Part shown: in pieces, positions 25,524 through 34,717 of the stretch | Layout: every line of letters begins with the position of its first letter | Numbering within the stretch: the stretch's first letter is position 1 | Origin: Arthrobacter sp. YD4 | GTDB lineage: Bacteria > Actinomycetota > Actinomycetes > Actinomycetales > Micrococcaceae | DNA length: 64,000 bases | Direction: 5' to 3' | Assembly: GCF_030410515.1 (NCBI RefSeq) | Contig: NZ_JAUHHD010000004.1 | Span: 248,001-312,000, forward strand | Position numbers and translations under genes: made by a program | Notes under the pieces: generated by a model | Seen by the model: the letters and a program-made list of their open reading frames with translations, nothing else | Database searches by the model: none | Told to the model about the DNA's origin: nothing

Positions 25524-28500
25524 CTAGCCCTGCCGGCGGGGCGGCAGCGGGGCCGGCCGGACGTTCCGGTAGCCCTCACGCAGCGGCGGCCGGTCTGTGG
25601 GCAGCTCCTGGATCATTTCCTTGAGCGCGCCGATGCCGTATTCGAGCTGCGGGTCGCTGCCGGCGGCGTACGCGTGCGGCGGGAACGTCACCTCGATGTC
25701 CGGGTCCACGCCGTAGTTCTCGACGCCCCAGCCGACTCCCCCGGCGAACCAGTTGGCGTACCGCGGCTGGGTGACGCCGGTGCCGTCGGCCAGCGAGAAT
25801 CGGTTGTCGATACCGACGACGCCGCCCCAGGTCCGTGTGCCGATGACCGGGCCGATGCCGCGGAGCTTGGAGACCTGGGTGATGATGTCGCCGTCGGACC
25901 CGGCGAACTCGTCGGCAAGGATGATCACCGGCCCGCGCGGTGCGTGGTGCGGGTAGGTCCGGGGGCGTTCCCCGCGGGGCATGCTCCAGCCGGTGACCTT
26001 GCGGCCGATCAGCTCCGCCACGAGCTGGGAGGTGTGGCCGCCACGGTTGCGCCGGACGTCCACGATCAGGCCGTCCAGGGCGGTCTCGGTGTCCAGGTCA
26101 CGGTGCAGCTGCGCCCAGCCGTTGGCCATCATGTCCGGGATGTGCAGGTAGCCGAAGGTCCCCTGCGATGCCTCGCGGACCGTGCGCCGGTTGCCGGCGA
26201 CCCATTCCTGGTAGCGCAGCCGCTCCTCATCCTTCACGGGGACGACGGCGACGCGGCGCTGCTCCCCGGCGCGTTCGCCGTGGCGGGGGCCGTTGCGCAG
26301 CGTCAGTTCGACGGCGCGTCCGGCGGCGCCGGCCAGCTGCATCGAGGGCGAGAGTTCAGGGCTGAGTTCGATCCCGTCGATGGCCAGCAGGACGTCACCC
26401 TGGCGGGCGTCGACGCCGGGCCGGGTCAGTGGCGAGGTGGCCAGCGGGTCGGAGGACTCCCCGGCAAGGATCCGGGTGATCTCCCAGCCCTCGGCGGTGG
26501 CGGTGAAGTCGGCGCCGAGCCGGCCCTGTCCATTGCTGCCGTTCTCGGTGACCAGCGCGGGCCGGACGTAGGCGTGGGAGGTGCCAAGCTCGCCGTTCAT
26601 CTCCCAGAGCAGGTCCACGAGGTCGTCGTGGGAGCCGAGGCGGTCCACGATCGGGCGGTACCGGGCGTGGACGGAGTCCCAGTCCTGGCCGGCCATGTCC
26701 TCGGTCCAGAAGAAGTCGCGCTGCAGCCGCCAGGACTCGTCGAAGGCCTGGCCCCAGACGCTGACCGGGTCCAGGCGCACTCGGATCCGGTTCAGGTCCA
26801 CCTTGACCAGCTGGCCGGACTCCTCGTCGGCCTTGGAACGGGCCGGGCTGACGCGGACCTGCTTGTCCTGGATCAGGACCAGCTTCTCGCCGTCGCCGGT
26901 GAGCCGGTAGCTGTCGAGGGCCTCGACGATGGTGGTGCAGCGGCGCTTGGCCAGGTCGAAGCGGACCAGGCTGGGGGCCGCGTTCTTGTCCTCGAGGCTG
27001 GCCCGGCCGTCGCCGGTCACGCCGGCCAGTTCGTGGTCCAGCCAAAGCAGGGCACCGGTAGAGGCGCTGAGGTGGGAGTAGTTGCCCTGCGGCACGGGGA
27101 CGCTGATGACGCGGTGCGCCAGGCCCTCGGGGTCGACGGTGACCGCGGGGACGGTGTCCGCACTGTCAGCGTCGGAGTCCTTGGCATCCGGGCGGCCTGT
27201 CGTGCCCGAGGCGTCCGTGGCGCCGCCGGCGGCCACGGCCTCGGCCAGGGCGACGCTGGGGCCGAACGGGGACGGCGTCTCCGCGGCGAGGGCCACCAGG
27301 TACGGCTTGATCGGGCTGGGGAAGGACAGGTCGAAGGAGTGCCCGTCGTAGACCGGGTCGAAGCTGCGGTTGGAGAGGAAGGCCAGGTACTTGCCGTCGG
27401 GGGTGAAGACCGGGGAGTCGTCCCGGAAACGGCCGTCGGTGACATCGATGATCGCCTGGGCGCTGTCTTTACCTGCACCGTTCTTTTCGGCGGAGCCCGG
27501 CACCGGCGCGAGGCGCAGCCGGGTGCGGGCGCCGAAGGAGGTGACCGGTTCGGCCCAGCCCAGCCAGGCGGAGTCCGGGGACCAGGTGAAGCCCTCGATG
27601 GTGCCTTCTCCGATGCTGGTGAGCAGGGTCAGCTCGCCGGTGCGGGTATCCGCGAGGTAGATGTCGCCGAAGGAGGTTCCGACGGCCAGCCAGTTGCCGT
27701 CCGGGCTTGCTTCCAGGGCGCTGGGGCGGCTGGGGCGGGGGAAATCGATCCGGGTGGTGCCGGCGGACGAACCCGTCCGGGCCTCGGCGGCGGTTTCGGC
27801 CCCGGCGGTGCCGCCGGCCGCGTCCGCGGTGGCGGCGTTGGCGTCGTCGGCCTGCGGGGCTGCCGCCTGGACCTGTTCTGCAGCGTCGCGGCCCGCGGCG
27901 TCGGACCCGGCACGGGTGAGCGCGGCGGCCGAGACGGGGCGGGGCAGCGCCGGGGAGGCGTCCTCGTCGGAGTGGTTCGGGGTGGCGGGTACGGCGGCCG
28001 CCGTGGGCGCTGCCGTCCCTCCACGGCCGACGGCGCTGCTTCCTGCTCTGCCTCCAGACAGCGGCGCGGCGATCGGGCGCAGGTAGAGCGCCTCGACGCC
28101 GTCGTGGTCCGCGATGTACGCGATTTTTCCCTCGCCGAAGGGGCGGGGCAGGCGTGCACGGACCCCCGGGGTGGCCTCGAGGATGCGGGAGGGGCCGTCC
28201 TTGTGCCGCAGCCAGTGCAGAGTGCCGTGGGATTCGACGGCGCTGGAGTCGCCGGTGCGGTCCGGGATGACCTCGCCGAGGTGGCGGGCGACCTTCAGCG
28301 GCGTGGAGCGGCGGCCCTGCGCGGCGGAGCCGAGGGTGATGTTCAGCTTGACGGCGTCGGCGTCGAGGCTGCTGAGGAGCCAGAGCTCGCCGGCGGACTC
28401 GAAGATGACCCGCTCGCCGTCGGTGGCGGCGTGCCGGACGTAGAAGTCCTCGTGGTCGGTGTGGCGGCGCAGGTCCGAACCGTCCGGGAGCACCGAGTAG

Positions 28501-29150
28501 AGGTTGCCGTAGCCCTCGTGGTCGGAGAGGAACGCGATGCGGCCGCCGACCCAGAGCGGGTCGGTGAGGTTGCCGTCGAGGTCCGGGACCAGGCGTTCAA
28601 ATTCGCCGTTACCGTCGGCGTCGATCCAGAGCTTGCCGGCGGTGCCGCCGCGGTAGCGCTTCCACCAGGCCGGTTCGCGGGACAGCACGCTGGCGAGCAC
28701 GAGGGGACGCTCGTCGCCGACAACGGTGCCGTAGGCCAGGGACTCGACCGGACCGTACGGGAGTTCCTCGGCGGAGCCGCCTTCCAGGGGCAGGCTGTAG
28801 GCGTGGGTGAGTCGGCTGTCGCCCTGGCGGAAGGCGCTGGTGACGACGACGTTGCCCTCGGGCGTGAAGCCCTTGACCCGGGTGGAACTGTGGCCGAAGT
28901 AGCTCAGCTGGCGGTAGCCGCCGCCGTCGACGTCGGCCGTCACCACCTCGGGCGCCGTTCCCTGCACCACTGTCCACACCAGGCGCCGGCCGTCGGGGCT
29001 GAACCGCGGGTTGCGGGCCGGCAACTGCAGCGAGGAAACACGCCAGGCGCGGCCGCCCTCGAGCGGGGCCACCCAGACGTCGTCCTCGGCCACGAATGTG
29101 ACCAGATCGCCGTGCAGGTGCGGGAAACGGAGGTAACTCGAAGAGGTCAT
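25524..29150 (-). CDS. Tricorn protease homolog (S41 family)
   Basis: A 1,208-residue cytosolic peptidase that cleaves peptides downstream of the proteasome in relatives. The N-terminal six- and seven-bladed propellers occupy about 1-720 ('HLHGDLVTFVAEDDVWVAPL' opens the first). A C1 helical domain follows (about 760-860), then a PDZ domain (about 890-985), and the C-terminal S41 serine-protease domain with the nucleophile Ser1085 in FAGSDGD, followed by TWGGVVGIDNRF. A low-complexity A/T/D-rich insert of roughly 105 residues (about 360-465) interrupts the propeller region. ATG 29150 is preceded by TATGAT at 6 nt and no Shine-Dalgarno. It converges on osmC and is divergent from the TIGR01777 gene. 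Confidence 0.93.
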   Translation of the reverse strand: MTSSSYLRFPHLHGDLVTFVAEDDVWVAPLEGGRAWRVSSLQLPARNPRFSPDGRRLVWTVVQGTAPEVVTADVDGGGYRQLSYFGHSSTRVKGFTPEGNVVVTSAFRQGDSRLTHAYSLPLEGGSAEELPYGPVESLAYGTVVGDERPLVLASVLSREPAWWKRYRGGTAGKLWIDADGNGEFERLVPDLDGNLTDPLWVGGRIAFLSDHEGYGNLYSVLPDGSDLRRHTDHEDFYVRHAATDGERVIFESAGELWLLSSLDADAVKLNITLGSAAQGRRSTPLKVARHLGEVIPDRTGDSSAVESHGTLHWLRHKDGPSRILEATPGVRARLPRPFGEGKIAYIADHDGVEALYLRPIAAPLSGGRAGSSAVGRGGTAAPTAAAVPATPNHSDEDASPALPRPVSAAALTRAGSDAAGRDAAEQVQAAAPQADDANAATADAAGGTAGAETAAEARTGSSAGTTRIDFPRPSRPSALEASPDGNWLAVGTSFGDIYLADTRTGELTLLTSIGEGTIEGFTWSPDSAWLGWAEPVTSFGARTRLRLAPVPGSAEKNGAGKDSAQAIIDVTDGRFRDDSPVFTPDGKYLAFLSNRSFDPVYDGHSFDLSFPSPIKPYLVALAAETPSPFGPSVALAEAVAAGGATDASGTTGRPDAKDSDADSADTVPAVTVDPEGLAHRVISVPVPQGNYSHLSASTGALLWLDHELAGVTGDGRASLEDKNAAPSLVRFDLAKRRCTTIVEALDSYRLTGDGEKLVLIQDKQVRVSPARSKADEESGQLVKVDLNRIRVRLDPVSVWGQAFDESWRLQRDFFWTEDMAGQDWDSVHARYRPIVDRLGSHDDLVDLLWEMNGELGTSHAYVRPALVTENGSNGQGRLGADFTATAEGWEITRILAGESSDPLATSPLTRPGVDARQGDVLLAIDGIELSPELSPSMQLAGAAGRAVELTLRNGPRHGERAGEQRRVAVVPVKDEERLRYQEWVAGNRRTVREASQGTFGYLHIPDMMANGWAQLHRDLDTETALDGLIVDVRRNRGGHTSQLVAELIGRKVTGWSMPRGERPRTYPHHAPRGPVIILADEFAGSDGDIITQVSKLRGIGPVIGTRTWGGVVGIDNRFSLADGTGVTQPRYANWFAGGVGWGVENYGVDPDIEVTFPPHAYAAGSDPQLEYGIGALKEMIQELPTDRPPLREGYRNVRPAPLPPRRQG

Positions 29151-29156
29151 CGTTCG

Positions 29157-29162
29157 ATCATA
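29157..29162 (-). promoter_or_regulatory. -10 hexamer of the tricorn-like gene
   Basis: TATGAT (five of six consensus bases) on the minus strand ends 6 nt before the ATG at 29150. It is among the clearest leaderless candidates in the window. Confidence 0.55.
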
Positions 29163-29224
29163 GTCAACGGCGCGCCGCACCCCGGGGAGGTTTCCCTGCC
29201 GAGCCGGGCATGGTGAGATGAACC

Positions 29225-30118
29225 ATGAGAATCCTTGTCGCCGGCGCCTCCGGGCTGATCGGAACTGCCCTCACCACCCGGCTGCGCACCAGCGGCCACG
29301 ACGTCGTCAGCCTGGTCCGGCGGCCCGCCGCGACGGCCGCTGAAATCGAGTGGGACCCCTCCAGCGGCCGGCTGGAGGACTCCGCACTCCGCGGCGTGGA
29401 CGCCGTCATCAATCTCTCCGGCGCCGGCATCGGCGACCGCCCGTGGTCCAGCCGCCGGGTCGCCGAGCTGAAGTCCTCCCGGCTGGAGCCCACCACCACG
29501 CTGGTGGCCGCGATGCGGCGCTCCGCCACTCCGCCGCCGGTCTTCCTGAGCCAGTCCGCCTCCGGCTTCTACGGCGACGCCGGATCAGCCGTCCTGCGCG
29601 AGGACTCCCCCGCCGGCCACGGCGTCCTCGCCGACATCTGCACCGAGTGGGAGGCCGCCGCCCACCAGGCGCCGGCCGGGGTGCGGGTGGTCACGCCGCG
29701 CACCGGCGTGGTGCTCAGCCGCAAGGGCGGCGCCCTGGGCAAGCTCCTCCCGTTGCTGCGCGCCGGCCTGGGCGGCCCGCTGGGCAACGGCCGGCAGTAC
29801 TGGCCCTGGGTCACGCTGCCCGACGTCGCCGGGGCCTTCGAGTTCCTGCTGACCGCCCCGCTGGAGGGCCCGGTCAACCTCTGCGCCCCCGAGGCCTCCG
29901 ACGTGTCGGGGTTGATCCGGTCGCTGGCCGATGCCCTGCACCGTCCCGCCCTGCTGCCGGCACCGGCGCCGGTGTTGCGGCTGGCGCTGGGCCGGCTGGC
30001 GAACGAACTGTTGCTGGCGAGCCAGCGCATGGAGCCGGCCGCGCTGGCAGCCGCCGGATTCGAATGGCAGCATCCCACCGTGCGCGAGGCGGCCGCCTGG
30101 GTGGCCGCGGGGCAGTAG
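29225..30118 (+). CDS. TIGR01777 family SDR/epimerase (SulA-like)
   Basis: A 297-residue NAD(P)-binding protein of the extended short-chain dehydrogenase type. The Rossmann motif is VAGASGLIGTALTTRL (about 5-20). 'VDAVINLSGAGIGDRPW' and the 'SASGFYGDAG' motif (serine and tyrosine near the active site) follow, with a C-terminal DUF1731-like region 'LASQRMEPAALAAAGFEWQHP'. The enzyme substrate is not known. The same family member sits between the E2 gene and lipB in M. tuberculosis (Rv2216), so position is conserved. The ATG at 29225 has no good Shine-Dalgarno; TGAGAT 6 nt upstream may be a weak -10. Confidence 0.9.
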   Translation: MRILVAGASGLIGTALTTRLRTSGHDVVSLVRRPAATAAEIEWDPSSGRLEDSALRGVDAVINLSGAGIGDRPWSSRRVAELKSSRLEPTTTLVAAMRRSATPPPVFLSQSASGFYGDAGSAVLREDSPAGHGVLADICTEWEAAAHQAPAGVRVVTPRTGVVLSRKGGALGKLLPLLRAGLGGPLGNGRQYWPWVTLPDVAGAFEFLLTAPLEGPVNLCAPEASDVSGLIRSLADALHRPALLPAPAPVLRLALGRLANELLLASQRMEPAALAAAGFEWQHPTVREAAAWVAAGQ

Positions 30119-30179
30119 CTCGGCAGCGGGATAGGACAGGCCTCACCGGCCATGCAACTCGAGCCGGCGGCGGGCGTGC

Positions 30180-32030
30180 TTAAACGGCAGGCAGGATCTC
30201 CCGGATCCGCCACCTCCCGTCCACGGCAGCCAGCACCAGGATCAGCCGCTGGTCTCCGGCTGCTGCCGCCTCCGCCACGAGCGCACCGTCCTGGCCCAGC
30301 TCCCGATAGGCCGGAGTCGCGACCGTGACCGCCAGCTGAACCAGGGCGCCATCGTCCGGGACGGCACCCGCCCCGCCCGTCCACGTGCTGCCAAGGGGCC
30401 TCGACCGCACCTCCAGCAGCCGCTGCTCGAACCCGTCGAGGACGTGCCCGTCCGCCGCGAGCCGGGCGGCAACGTCGGCGTCGGCCGCCGCGGCGGGTGA
30501 CGCCGGCTCAGTGACCCGCGCCAGCAGGGCATGGTTTCCCGTCCGCAGTGCCATGCCGCGCAGCCTGGCCAGGCCCTGCACCGCCTCCTCGGGCCGGGCG
30601 GCGGAGAGCAGGGGGACCAGGTCGGCCGGGATGCCATCCCGGTTCCCGTCGGGTGCTGCGTCTGCGGTGGCAGCCGCGGGAGCCGTCGCCTGTACCGCCT
30701 GCCGCAGCGTTGCCTCCGGGTCGCCCAGTGCCGGCAGGAACACCAGTCCCGCCGCGGCGGCCACCGCCACGAGAGCCATGAGGACCGCCCGGCGAAGTGC
30801 GCCCCGCCGTCTCACGGCCCGGTGCCGGGTCCGCCCCGCCTGCCACGTTGTCTTCTCCGCGGGGACAGCCGGGCCCCGCCGTGGCCGCACCTCCGCCCGC
30901 CGCGTCAGCTCCCCGGAAACCCCTGTCCGGCGCGGCGCCGGGTCCTCACGGGCTCCCATCCGGAGCCGCGCCGGGTCATCACCGGCTCCTGGTCTGGGCC
31001 GCGCCCCATCCGCCGGACCACGCCGCCCGAGCCGTTCCCGCGCGGCGGCCGTCCCGCGCAGCAGTGCCAGGACCACGGCGGAACGCCGGGCCGCCCGCCG
31101 TTCCCGGGGCGTGGCCGGGCCGGAACGATGCGTCAGGAGCTCCGGGAGAACCGTGGGATGGGCCGAGACGGTCAGGTCCACCGGGGCCGCCGTCGCCGAC
31201 CGGTACACAGCCGCCGCGAAGTCGGCCGCGGAGGGGCGAAGCCGGCGGTCCAGCCGCAGACCCGACTCCAGGGCAGCGGTCAGGGCGGCCGGAACGCCCG
31301 GCACCAGCAACGGCAGCGGGGCACGCTGCGGCTCCGGCGGTGGCGGGGCACCGGTGAGGCAATACCAACCGAGCGCCGCGACGGAGTAGACATCCGCCTC
31401 AGGCTGCAGCCCGGCACGGAAAGGATCCACAGGGGTGGGGTCCTGGAAGCCGCCGGTCCCGGCCGGGTGCGCATCGGCGGCGTCGGCGATCATCCGCCCG
31501 ACGCCCAGGTCCGAGAGCAGCGGCTTCCCGTGCGCCGTGAAGAGCACGTTCCCGGGTGAGACGTCCCCGTGGGTAAAGCCCCTGCCGTGCAGGTAGCTCA
31601 ACGCCTGCGCCACCGGGGTCAGGATGGTGACGGTCTCCCCCGGCCCCAGGCTGCCCCCCGCCGCGATCAGCTCAGCGAGCGAGCCGCCCGACGCGTAGTC
31701 GAGCACCAGCGCCAGCCCGGTCCCGCCGTCGTCGCCCGCCCGGAAGCGCACCACGTCCCGCACCCCCACCAGGTGGGCGTGCTCCACCACCGAGAGGATG
31801 CGCACCTCCCGGCGGACGGCTTCCTCCGTCTCGGGACCAGGCTCCGTCACACCGCCGGCCCCGGACGGGCCACGGTCGAAACACTTGAGCGCCACGCTCC
31901 CGCCGGAGGCCTGCTCCGTGGCGAGCCAGACGACGGCGGAGCTGCCGCGGCCCAGCATCCGTCCCACCCGGTAGCCCTCGACGTCGGGGCGCCCGGGCTC
32001 CCCCTGAATAGTGCGCGCAGATTCGTCCAT
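30180..32030 (-). CDS. Membrane-anchored serine/threonine protein kinase
   Basis: A 616-residue kinase. The catalytic domain (about 18-285) has the glycine loop LGRGSSAVVW, the ATP lysine in VALKCF, the catalytic loop HGDVSPGNVLF (HGD replacing HRD, with Asp and Asn kept) and the metal motif SDLGVGRM (DLG replacing DFG). The replaced residues are tolerated, so it is probably active. A basic, low-complexity juxtamembrane stretch follows to about 405, then one membrane helix ('VLMALVAVAAAAGLVFLPAL', about 410-432) and about 180 outside residues with no PASTA repeats. ATG 32030 is chosen because the kinase fold starts just after; the upstream extension is short and unlike the family. It is divergent from lipB. 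Confidence 0.88.
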   Translation of the reverse strand: MDESARTIQGEPGRPDVEGYRVGRMLGRGSSAVVWLATEQASGGSVALKCFDRGPSGAGGVTEPGPETEEAVRREVRILSVVEHAHLVGVRDVVRFRAGDDGGTGLALVLDYASGGSLAELIAAGGSLGPGETVTILTPVAQALSYLHGRGFTHGDVSPGNVLFTAHGKPLLSDLGVGRMIADAADAHPAGTGGFQDPTPVDPFRAGLQPEADVYSVAALGWYCLTGAPPPPEPQRAPLPLLVPGVPAALTAALESGLRLDRRLRPSAADFAAAVYRSATAAPVDLTVSAHPTVLPELLTHRSGPATPRERRAARRSAVVLALLRGTAAARERLGRRGPADGARPRPGAGDDPARLRMGAREDPAPRRTGVSGELTRRAEVRPRRGPAVPAEKTTWQAGRTRHRAVRRRGALRRAVLMALVAVAAAAGLVFLPALGDPEATLRQAVQATAPAAATADAAPDGNRDGIPADLVPLLSAARPEEAVQGLARLRGMALRTGNHALLARVTEPASPAAAADADVAARLAADGHVLDGFEQRLLEVRSRPLGSTWTGGAGAVPDDGALVQLAVTVATPAYRELGQDGALVAEAAAAGDQRLILVLAAVDGRWRIREILPAV

Positions 32031-32068
32031 AGCCCATGGATACGCGCTTTTCCGCGACGCCGCAGAAG

Positions 32069-32077
32069 TTATCCACA
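32069..32077 (+). promoter_or_regulatory. Perfect DnaA box in the kinase/lipB divergent region
   Basis: TTATCCACA, an exact DnaA 9-mer, lies 39 bp upstream of the kinase start and 61 bp before the lipB start. It is the second perfect box in the window. Confidence 0.45.
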
Positions 32078-32124
32078 GGCGTGAGAGTTTGACCACAGAA
32101 TCGGTTGGGGCACGGGGCGAGGTC

Positions 32125-32130
32125 TAAGCT
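32125..32130 (+). promoter_or_regulatory. Candidate -10 hexamer of lipB
   Basis: TAAGCT ends 7 nt before the lipB ATG at 32138, and no Shine-Dalgarno is present. A leaderless or near-leaderless start is likely. Confidence 0.45.
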
Positions 32131-32137
32131 GGGTTGC

Positions 32138-32806
32138 ATGACTCTTGAGTTCCAACAGCTGGGTCTTGCCCCGGACTTCATCGACTACACCCGCGGCTGG
32201 GAGATCCAGCGCGAACTCCACGCGAAGGTCCTCGCCGGCACGGCGCCCAGCACCGTCCTGCTGCTTGAACACGCTGCCGTGTACACCGCAGGCAAACGCA
32301 CCGAGGACCACGAACGTCCCTTTGACGGCACCCCGGTGGTGCCCGTGGACCGCGGCGGCAAGCTCACCTGGCACGGCCCGGGCCAACTGGTGGGCTACCC
32401 GATCATCAAGCTGAAGAACCCCGCCGGCATCCGCGATTACGTCGAGCGCCTGGAGTCCGTGATGATCGCCGTGCTGGCCGACTACGGCATCGATGCCGTC
32501 CGAATCGAGGGACGCGCGGGCGTCTGGATCGACGCGGATGAGAAGGGCCCCGCGCGCAAGATCGCGGCGATCGGCATCCGCGTCCACGAGGGCGTCACCA
32601 TGCACGGCTTCGCCATCAACTGCAACAACGACCTGGCCCCGTACGGCCAGATCATCGCCTGCGGCATCACCGACGCCGGCGTCACGACGATCGCGCAGGA
32701 AACCGGCCGGGACGTCGCCCCGGCAGAGCTCGTGTCGCGGATCATCGAAGAACTGCGCAAGAATGAAGAAGCCCTCGTCGCTACCCATGAAGGAGCCCTG
32801 CTGTGA
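32138..32806 (+). CDS. lipB: Octanoyltransferase LipB
   Basis: A 222-residue acyltransferase that moves octanoate from octanoyl-ACP to lipoyl-domain lysines (here presumably Lys43 and Lys172 of the E2 protein). Family marks are [13 protein letters not shown], '[18 protein letters not shown]', Lys141 in ARKIAAIG and the thioester nucleophile Cys175 in [10 protein letters not shown]. The length is normal. The ATG at 32138 is chosen because the family begins about there; upstream sequence in frame is short. Its stop overlaps the lipA GTG by 4 nt (GTGA), so LipB and LipA are translated together. Confidence 0.96.
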   Translation: MTLEFQQLGLAPDFIDYTRGWEIQRELHAKVLAGTAPSTVLLLEHAAVYTAGKRTEDHERPFDGTPVVPVDRGGKLTWHGPGQLVGYPIIKLKNPAGIRDYVERLESVMIAVLADYGIDAVRIEGRAGVWIDADEKGPARKIAAIGIRVHEGVTMHGFAINCNNDLAPYGQIIACGITDAGVTTIAQETGRDVAPAELVSRIIEELRKNEEALVATHEGALL

Positions 32807-33810
32807 CCCTGGCACCAGAAGGACGCAAGCTGCTGCGTATTGAGCAGCGCAACGCGGCCACCCCGGTGGAACGCAAGCCGGAATGGATCAAGGCCAAGGT
32901 CCAGATGGGCCCGGAGTTCGTCCAGCTCAAGAACCTCGTGAAGAAGGAAGGCCTCCACACCGTCTGTGAAGAGGCCGGCTGCCCCAACATCTTCGAGTGC
33001 TGGGAAGACAAGGAAGCCACCTTCCTGATCGGCGGCTCCGAGTGCACCCGGCGCTGTGACTTCTGCCAGATCGACACCGGCAAGCCCTCCCCCGTGGACA
33101 TGTTCGAGCCCACCAAGGTGGCCCGCTCGGTCCAGTCAATGCAGCTGCGCTACGCCACCGTCACCGGCGTGGCCCGCGACGACCTCGCCGACGAGGGTGT
33201 CTGGCTCTATGCCGAGACGGTCCGCAAGATCCACGAGCTGAACCCCGGCACCGGCGTCGAGCTCCTGATCCCGGACTTCTCCGGCAAACCCGAGCACATC
33301 GCGGCGATCTGCGACTCCAAGCCCGAGGTCTTCGCACACAATGTCGAGACCGTGCCCCGGATCTTCAAGCGGATCCGCCCGGCCTTCCGCTACGAGCGCT
33401 CCCTCGACGTCATCACCCAGGGCCGCAACCTGGGCATGGTCACCAAGTCCAATTTGATCCTGGGCATGGGCGAAACCCGCGAGGAAATCTCCGAGGCCCT
33501 CCGCGACCTGCACGACGCCGGCTGCGACCTGATCACCATTACCCAGTACCTGCGCCCGTCCGAGCGCCACCTCCCGGTGGACCGCTGGGTCAAACCGCAG
33601 GAGTTCGTGGAACTGCAGCAGGAAGCGGACGAGATCGGCTTCCTCGGCGTCATGTCCGGCCCGCTGGTCCGCTCCTCCTACCGCGCCGGCCGCCTCTGGG
33701 CCACCGCGATGCGCAAGAAGGGCTGGGAAATTCCGGCCGAACTCGCGCACATCGAGAGCTCCGGAAGCACCCGCCAGGAAGCCAGCTCGCTGCTCGCGGC
33801 ACACTCCTGA
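32803..33810 (+). CDS. lipA: Lipoyl synthase LipA
   Basis: A 335-residue radical-SAM enzyme that inserts two sulfurs into octanoyl-lysine to make lipoyl groups. The auxiliary 4Fe-4S cluster is bound by Cys55, Cys60 and Cys66 in [12 protein letters not shown]. The SAM cluster is bound by Cys81, Cys85 and Cys88 in CTRRCDFC. The C-terminal RSSYRAG motif provides the conserved arginine-serine ligand region. The start is GTG at 32803, overlapping the lipB stop. Together with the E2 and E3 genes upstream it forms a lipoate-use cluster. Confidence 0.97.
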   Translation: MTLAPEGRKLLRIEQRNAATPVERKPEWIKAKVQMGPEFVQLKNLVKKEGLHTVCEEAGCPNIFECWEDKEATFLIGGSECTRRCDFCQIDTGKPSPVDMFEPTKVARSVQSMQLRYATVTGVARDDLADEGVWLYAETVRKIHELNPGTGVELLIPDFSGKPEHIAAICDSKPEVFAHNVETVPRIFKRIRPAFRYERSLDVITQGRNLGMVTKSNLILGMGETREEISEALRDLHDAGCDLITITQYLRPSERHLPVDRWVKPQEFVELQQEADEIGFLGVMSGPLVRSSYRAGRLWATAMRKKGWEIPAELAHIESSGSTRQEASSLLAAHS

Positions 33811-33833
33811 ACCACCCGCACCGCACTGCCAGC

Positions 33834-33870
33834 CAGGGCCGGCGCCGGAGAGATCCGGCGTCCGGCCCTG
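33834..33870 (+). terminator. Hairpin after lipA
   Basis: CAGGGCCGG pairs with CCGGCCCTG, and GCCGG/CCGGC extends it around AGAGAT. It lacks a U-tract; a promoter for the next gene starts 15 bp later. Confidence 0.5.
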
Positions 33871-33884
33871 AGCCGTGCATCACG

Positions 33885-33890
33885 TAGAAT
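33885..33890 (+). promoter_or_regulatory. -10 hexamer of the DUF4191 gene
   Basis: TAGAAT ends 9 nt before the ATG at 33900, with no Shine-Dalgarno in between. Confidence 0.5.
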
Positions 33891-33899
33891 TAAGGCATT

Positions 33900-34661
33900 A
33901 TGGCGAATTCCTCCGACTCCAGCACGTCCACCTCTTCAGCCGAAGCGCCGAAGCGTGGCCTTTTTTCCCGTAAGACCAAGGAAGCCAAGGTCAAGAAGCC
34001 GAGCCGGCTGAAGCAGATCAAGGACGTCTTCCAGATGACCCGGCGCCACGACCCGATGGTGACGTGGCTGATCCTGCTGGCGTTCCTCGGCACCGTTGCG
34101 GTTGCCCTCCTGGTCGGTTTCCTGCTGGAGAACTGGATCACGGGCCTGATCATCGGCATCGTGCTCGGTGTCCTCGCCGCCACCCTGGTGTTGTCCCGCC
34201 GCGCCGAGCGCGCCGCCTTCGCCCAGATCGAGAACCAGCCCGGCGCCTCCGGCGCGGCGCTGGGAACGCTCCGCCGCGGCTGGATCACCGAAGACCAGCC
34301 CGTGGCCGTCAACCCCCGCACCCAGGACGCCGTCTTCCGCGCCATCGGCCGGCCCGGCGTCGTGCTGGTCAGCGAAGGCCCCAGCCACCGCGTCAAGCCG
34401 CTGATCGACGGCGAACGCAAGCGCCTTGCCCGCATCCTGCCGAACGTCACCATCCACGTGATCGAAAGCGGCCGCGGCGAGGGCCAGACCCCCATCAGCC
34501 AGGTCGCACGCAAGATGGGCAAGATGAAGAACGAACTCACCAAGACCGAGGTCAGCACCGTCTCCAAGCGCATCTCCTCGCTCGGAAACCGCCTGCCGAT
34601 CCCCAAGGGCATCGACCCGTACAAGGCGCGCCCCGACCGCAAGGCAGCACGCGGCCGCTAA
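33900..34661 (+). CDS. DUF4191 domain-containing membrane protein
   Basis: A 253-residue protein of the actinobacterial DUF4191 family. The first 45 residues are Ser-rich, then strongly basic (KTKEAKVKKPSRLKQIK). Two adjacent membrane helices follow (about 58-80 and 83-102), and a cytoplasmic domain of 150 residues includes GWITEDQPVAVNPRTQD, GRPGVVLVSEGP and a basic C-terminus. The function is unknown. The family is found directly after lipA in mycobacteria (Rv2219) as here, so position is conserved. The ATG at 33900 follows TAGAAT by 9 nt. Confidence 0.9.
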   Translation: MANSSDSSTSTSSAEAPKRGLFSRKTKEAKVKKPSRLKQIKDVFQMTRRHDPMVTWLILLAFLGTVAVALLVGFLLENWITGLIIGIVLGVLAATLVLSRRAERAAFAQIENQPGASGAALGTLRRGWITEDQPVAVNPRTQDAVFRAIGRPGVVLVSEGPSHRVKPLIDGERKRLARILPNVTIHVIESGRGEGQTPISQVARKMGKMKNELTKTEVSTVSKRISSLGNRLPIPKGIDPYKARPDRKAARGR

Positions 34662-34678
34662 GCACCGCAGCTCACCGG

Positions 34679-34717
34679 ACGCCCCGGTTCCCGGCCACTG
34701 GCCAGGAACCGGGGCGT
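34679..34717 (+). terminator. Intrinsic terminator after the DUF4191 gene
   Basis: ACGCCCCGGTTCC pairs with GGAACCGGGGCGT (13 bp) and an inner GGCC/GGCC; TTCT follows. The 190 bp from here to the RDD stop hold no credible gene; the open frame there is R-rich and unlike any family. Confidence 0.8.

Noticed and set aside
25674..29216. Very long plus-strand open frame opposite the tricorn-like gene
   Set aside because: It mirrors the coding strand in GC-rich DNA and gives a Gly/Ala/Asp/Val-rich product without any family motif; the minus-strand gene has full domain structure.
30180..32030. Reading the kinase as a pseudokinase
   Set aside because: HGD and DLG differ from HRD and DFG, but the ATP lysine, catalytic Asp, Asn and metal Asp are all present.
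33881..33890. CACGTAGAAT as a further BlaI operator
   Set aside because: It has only one arm (GTAGAA); the matching CTAC 5 nt upstream is missing. It is better read as the -10 TAGAAT of the DUF4191 gene.
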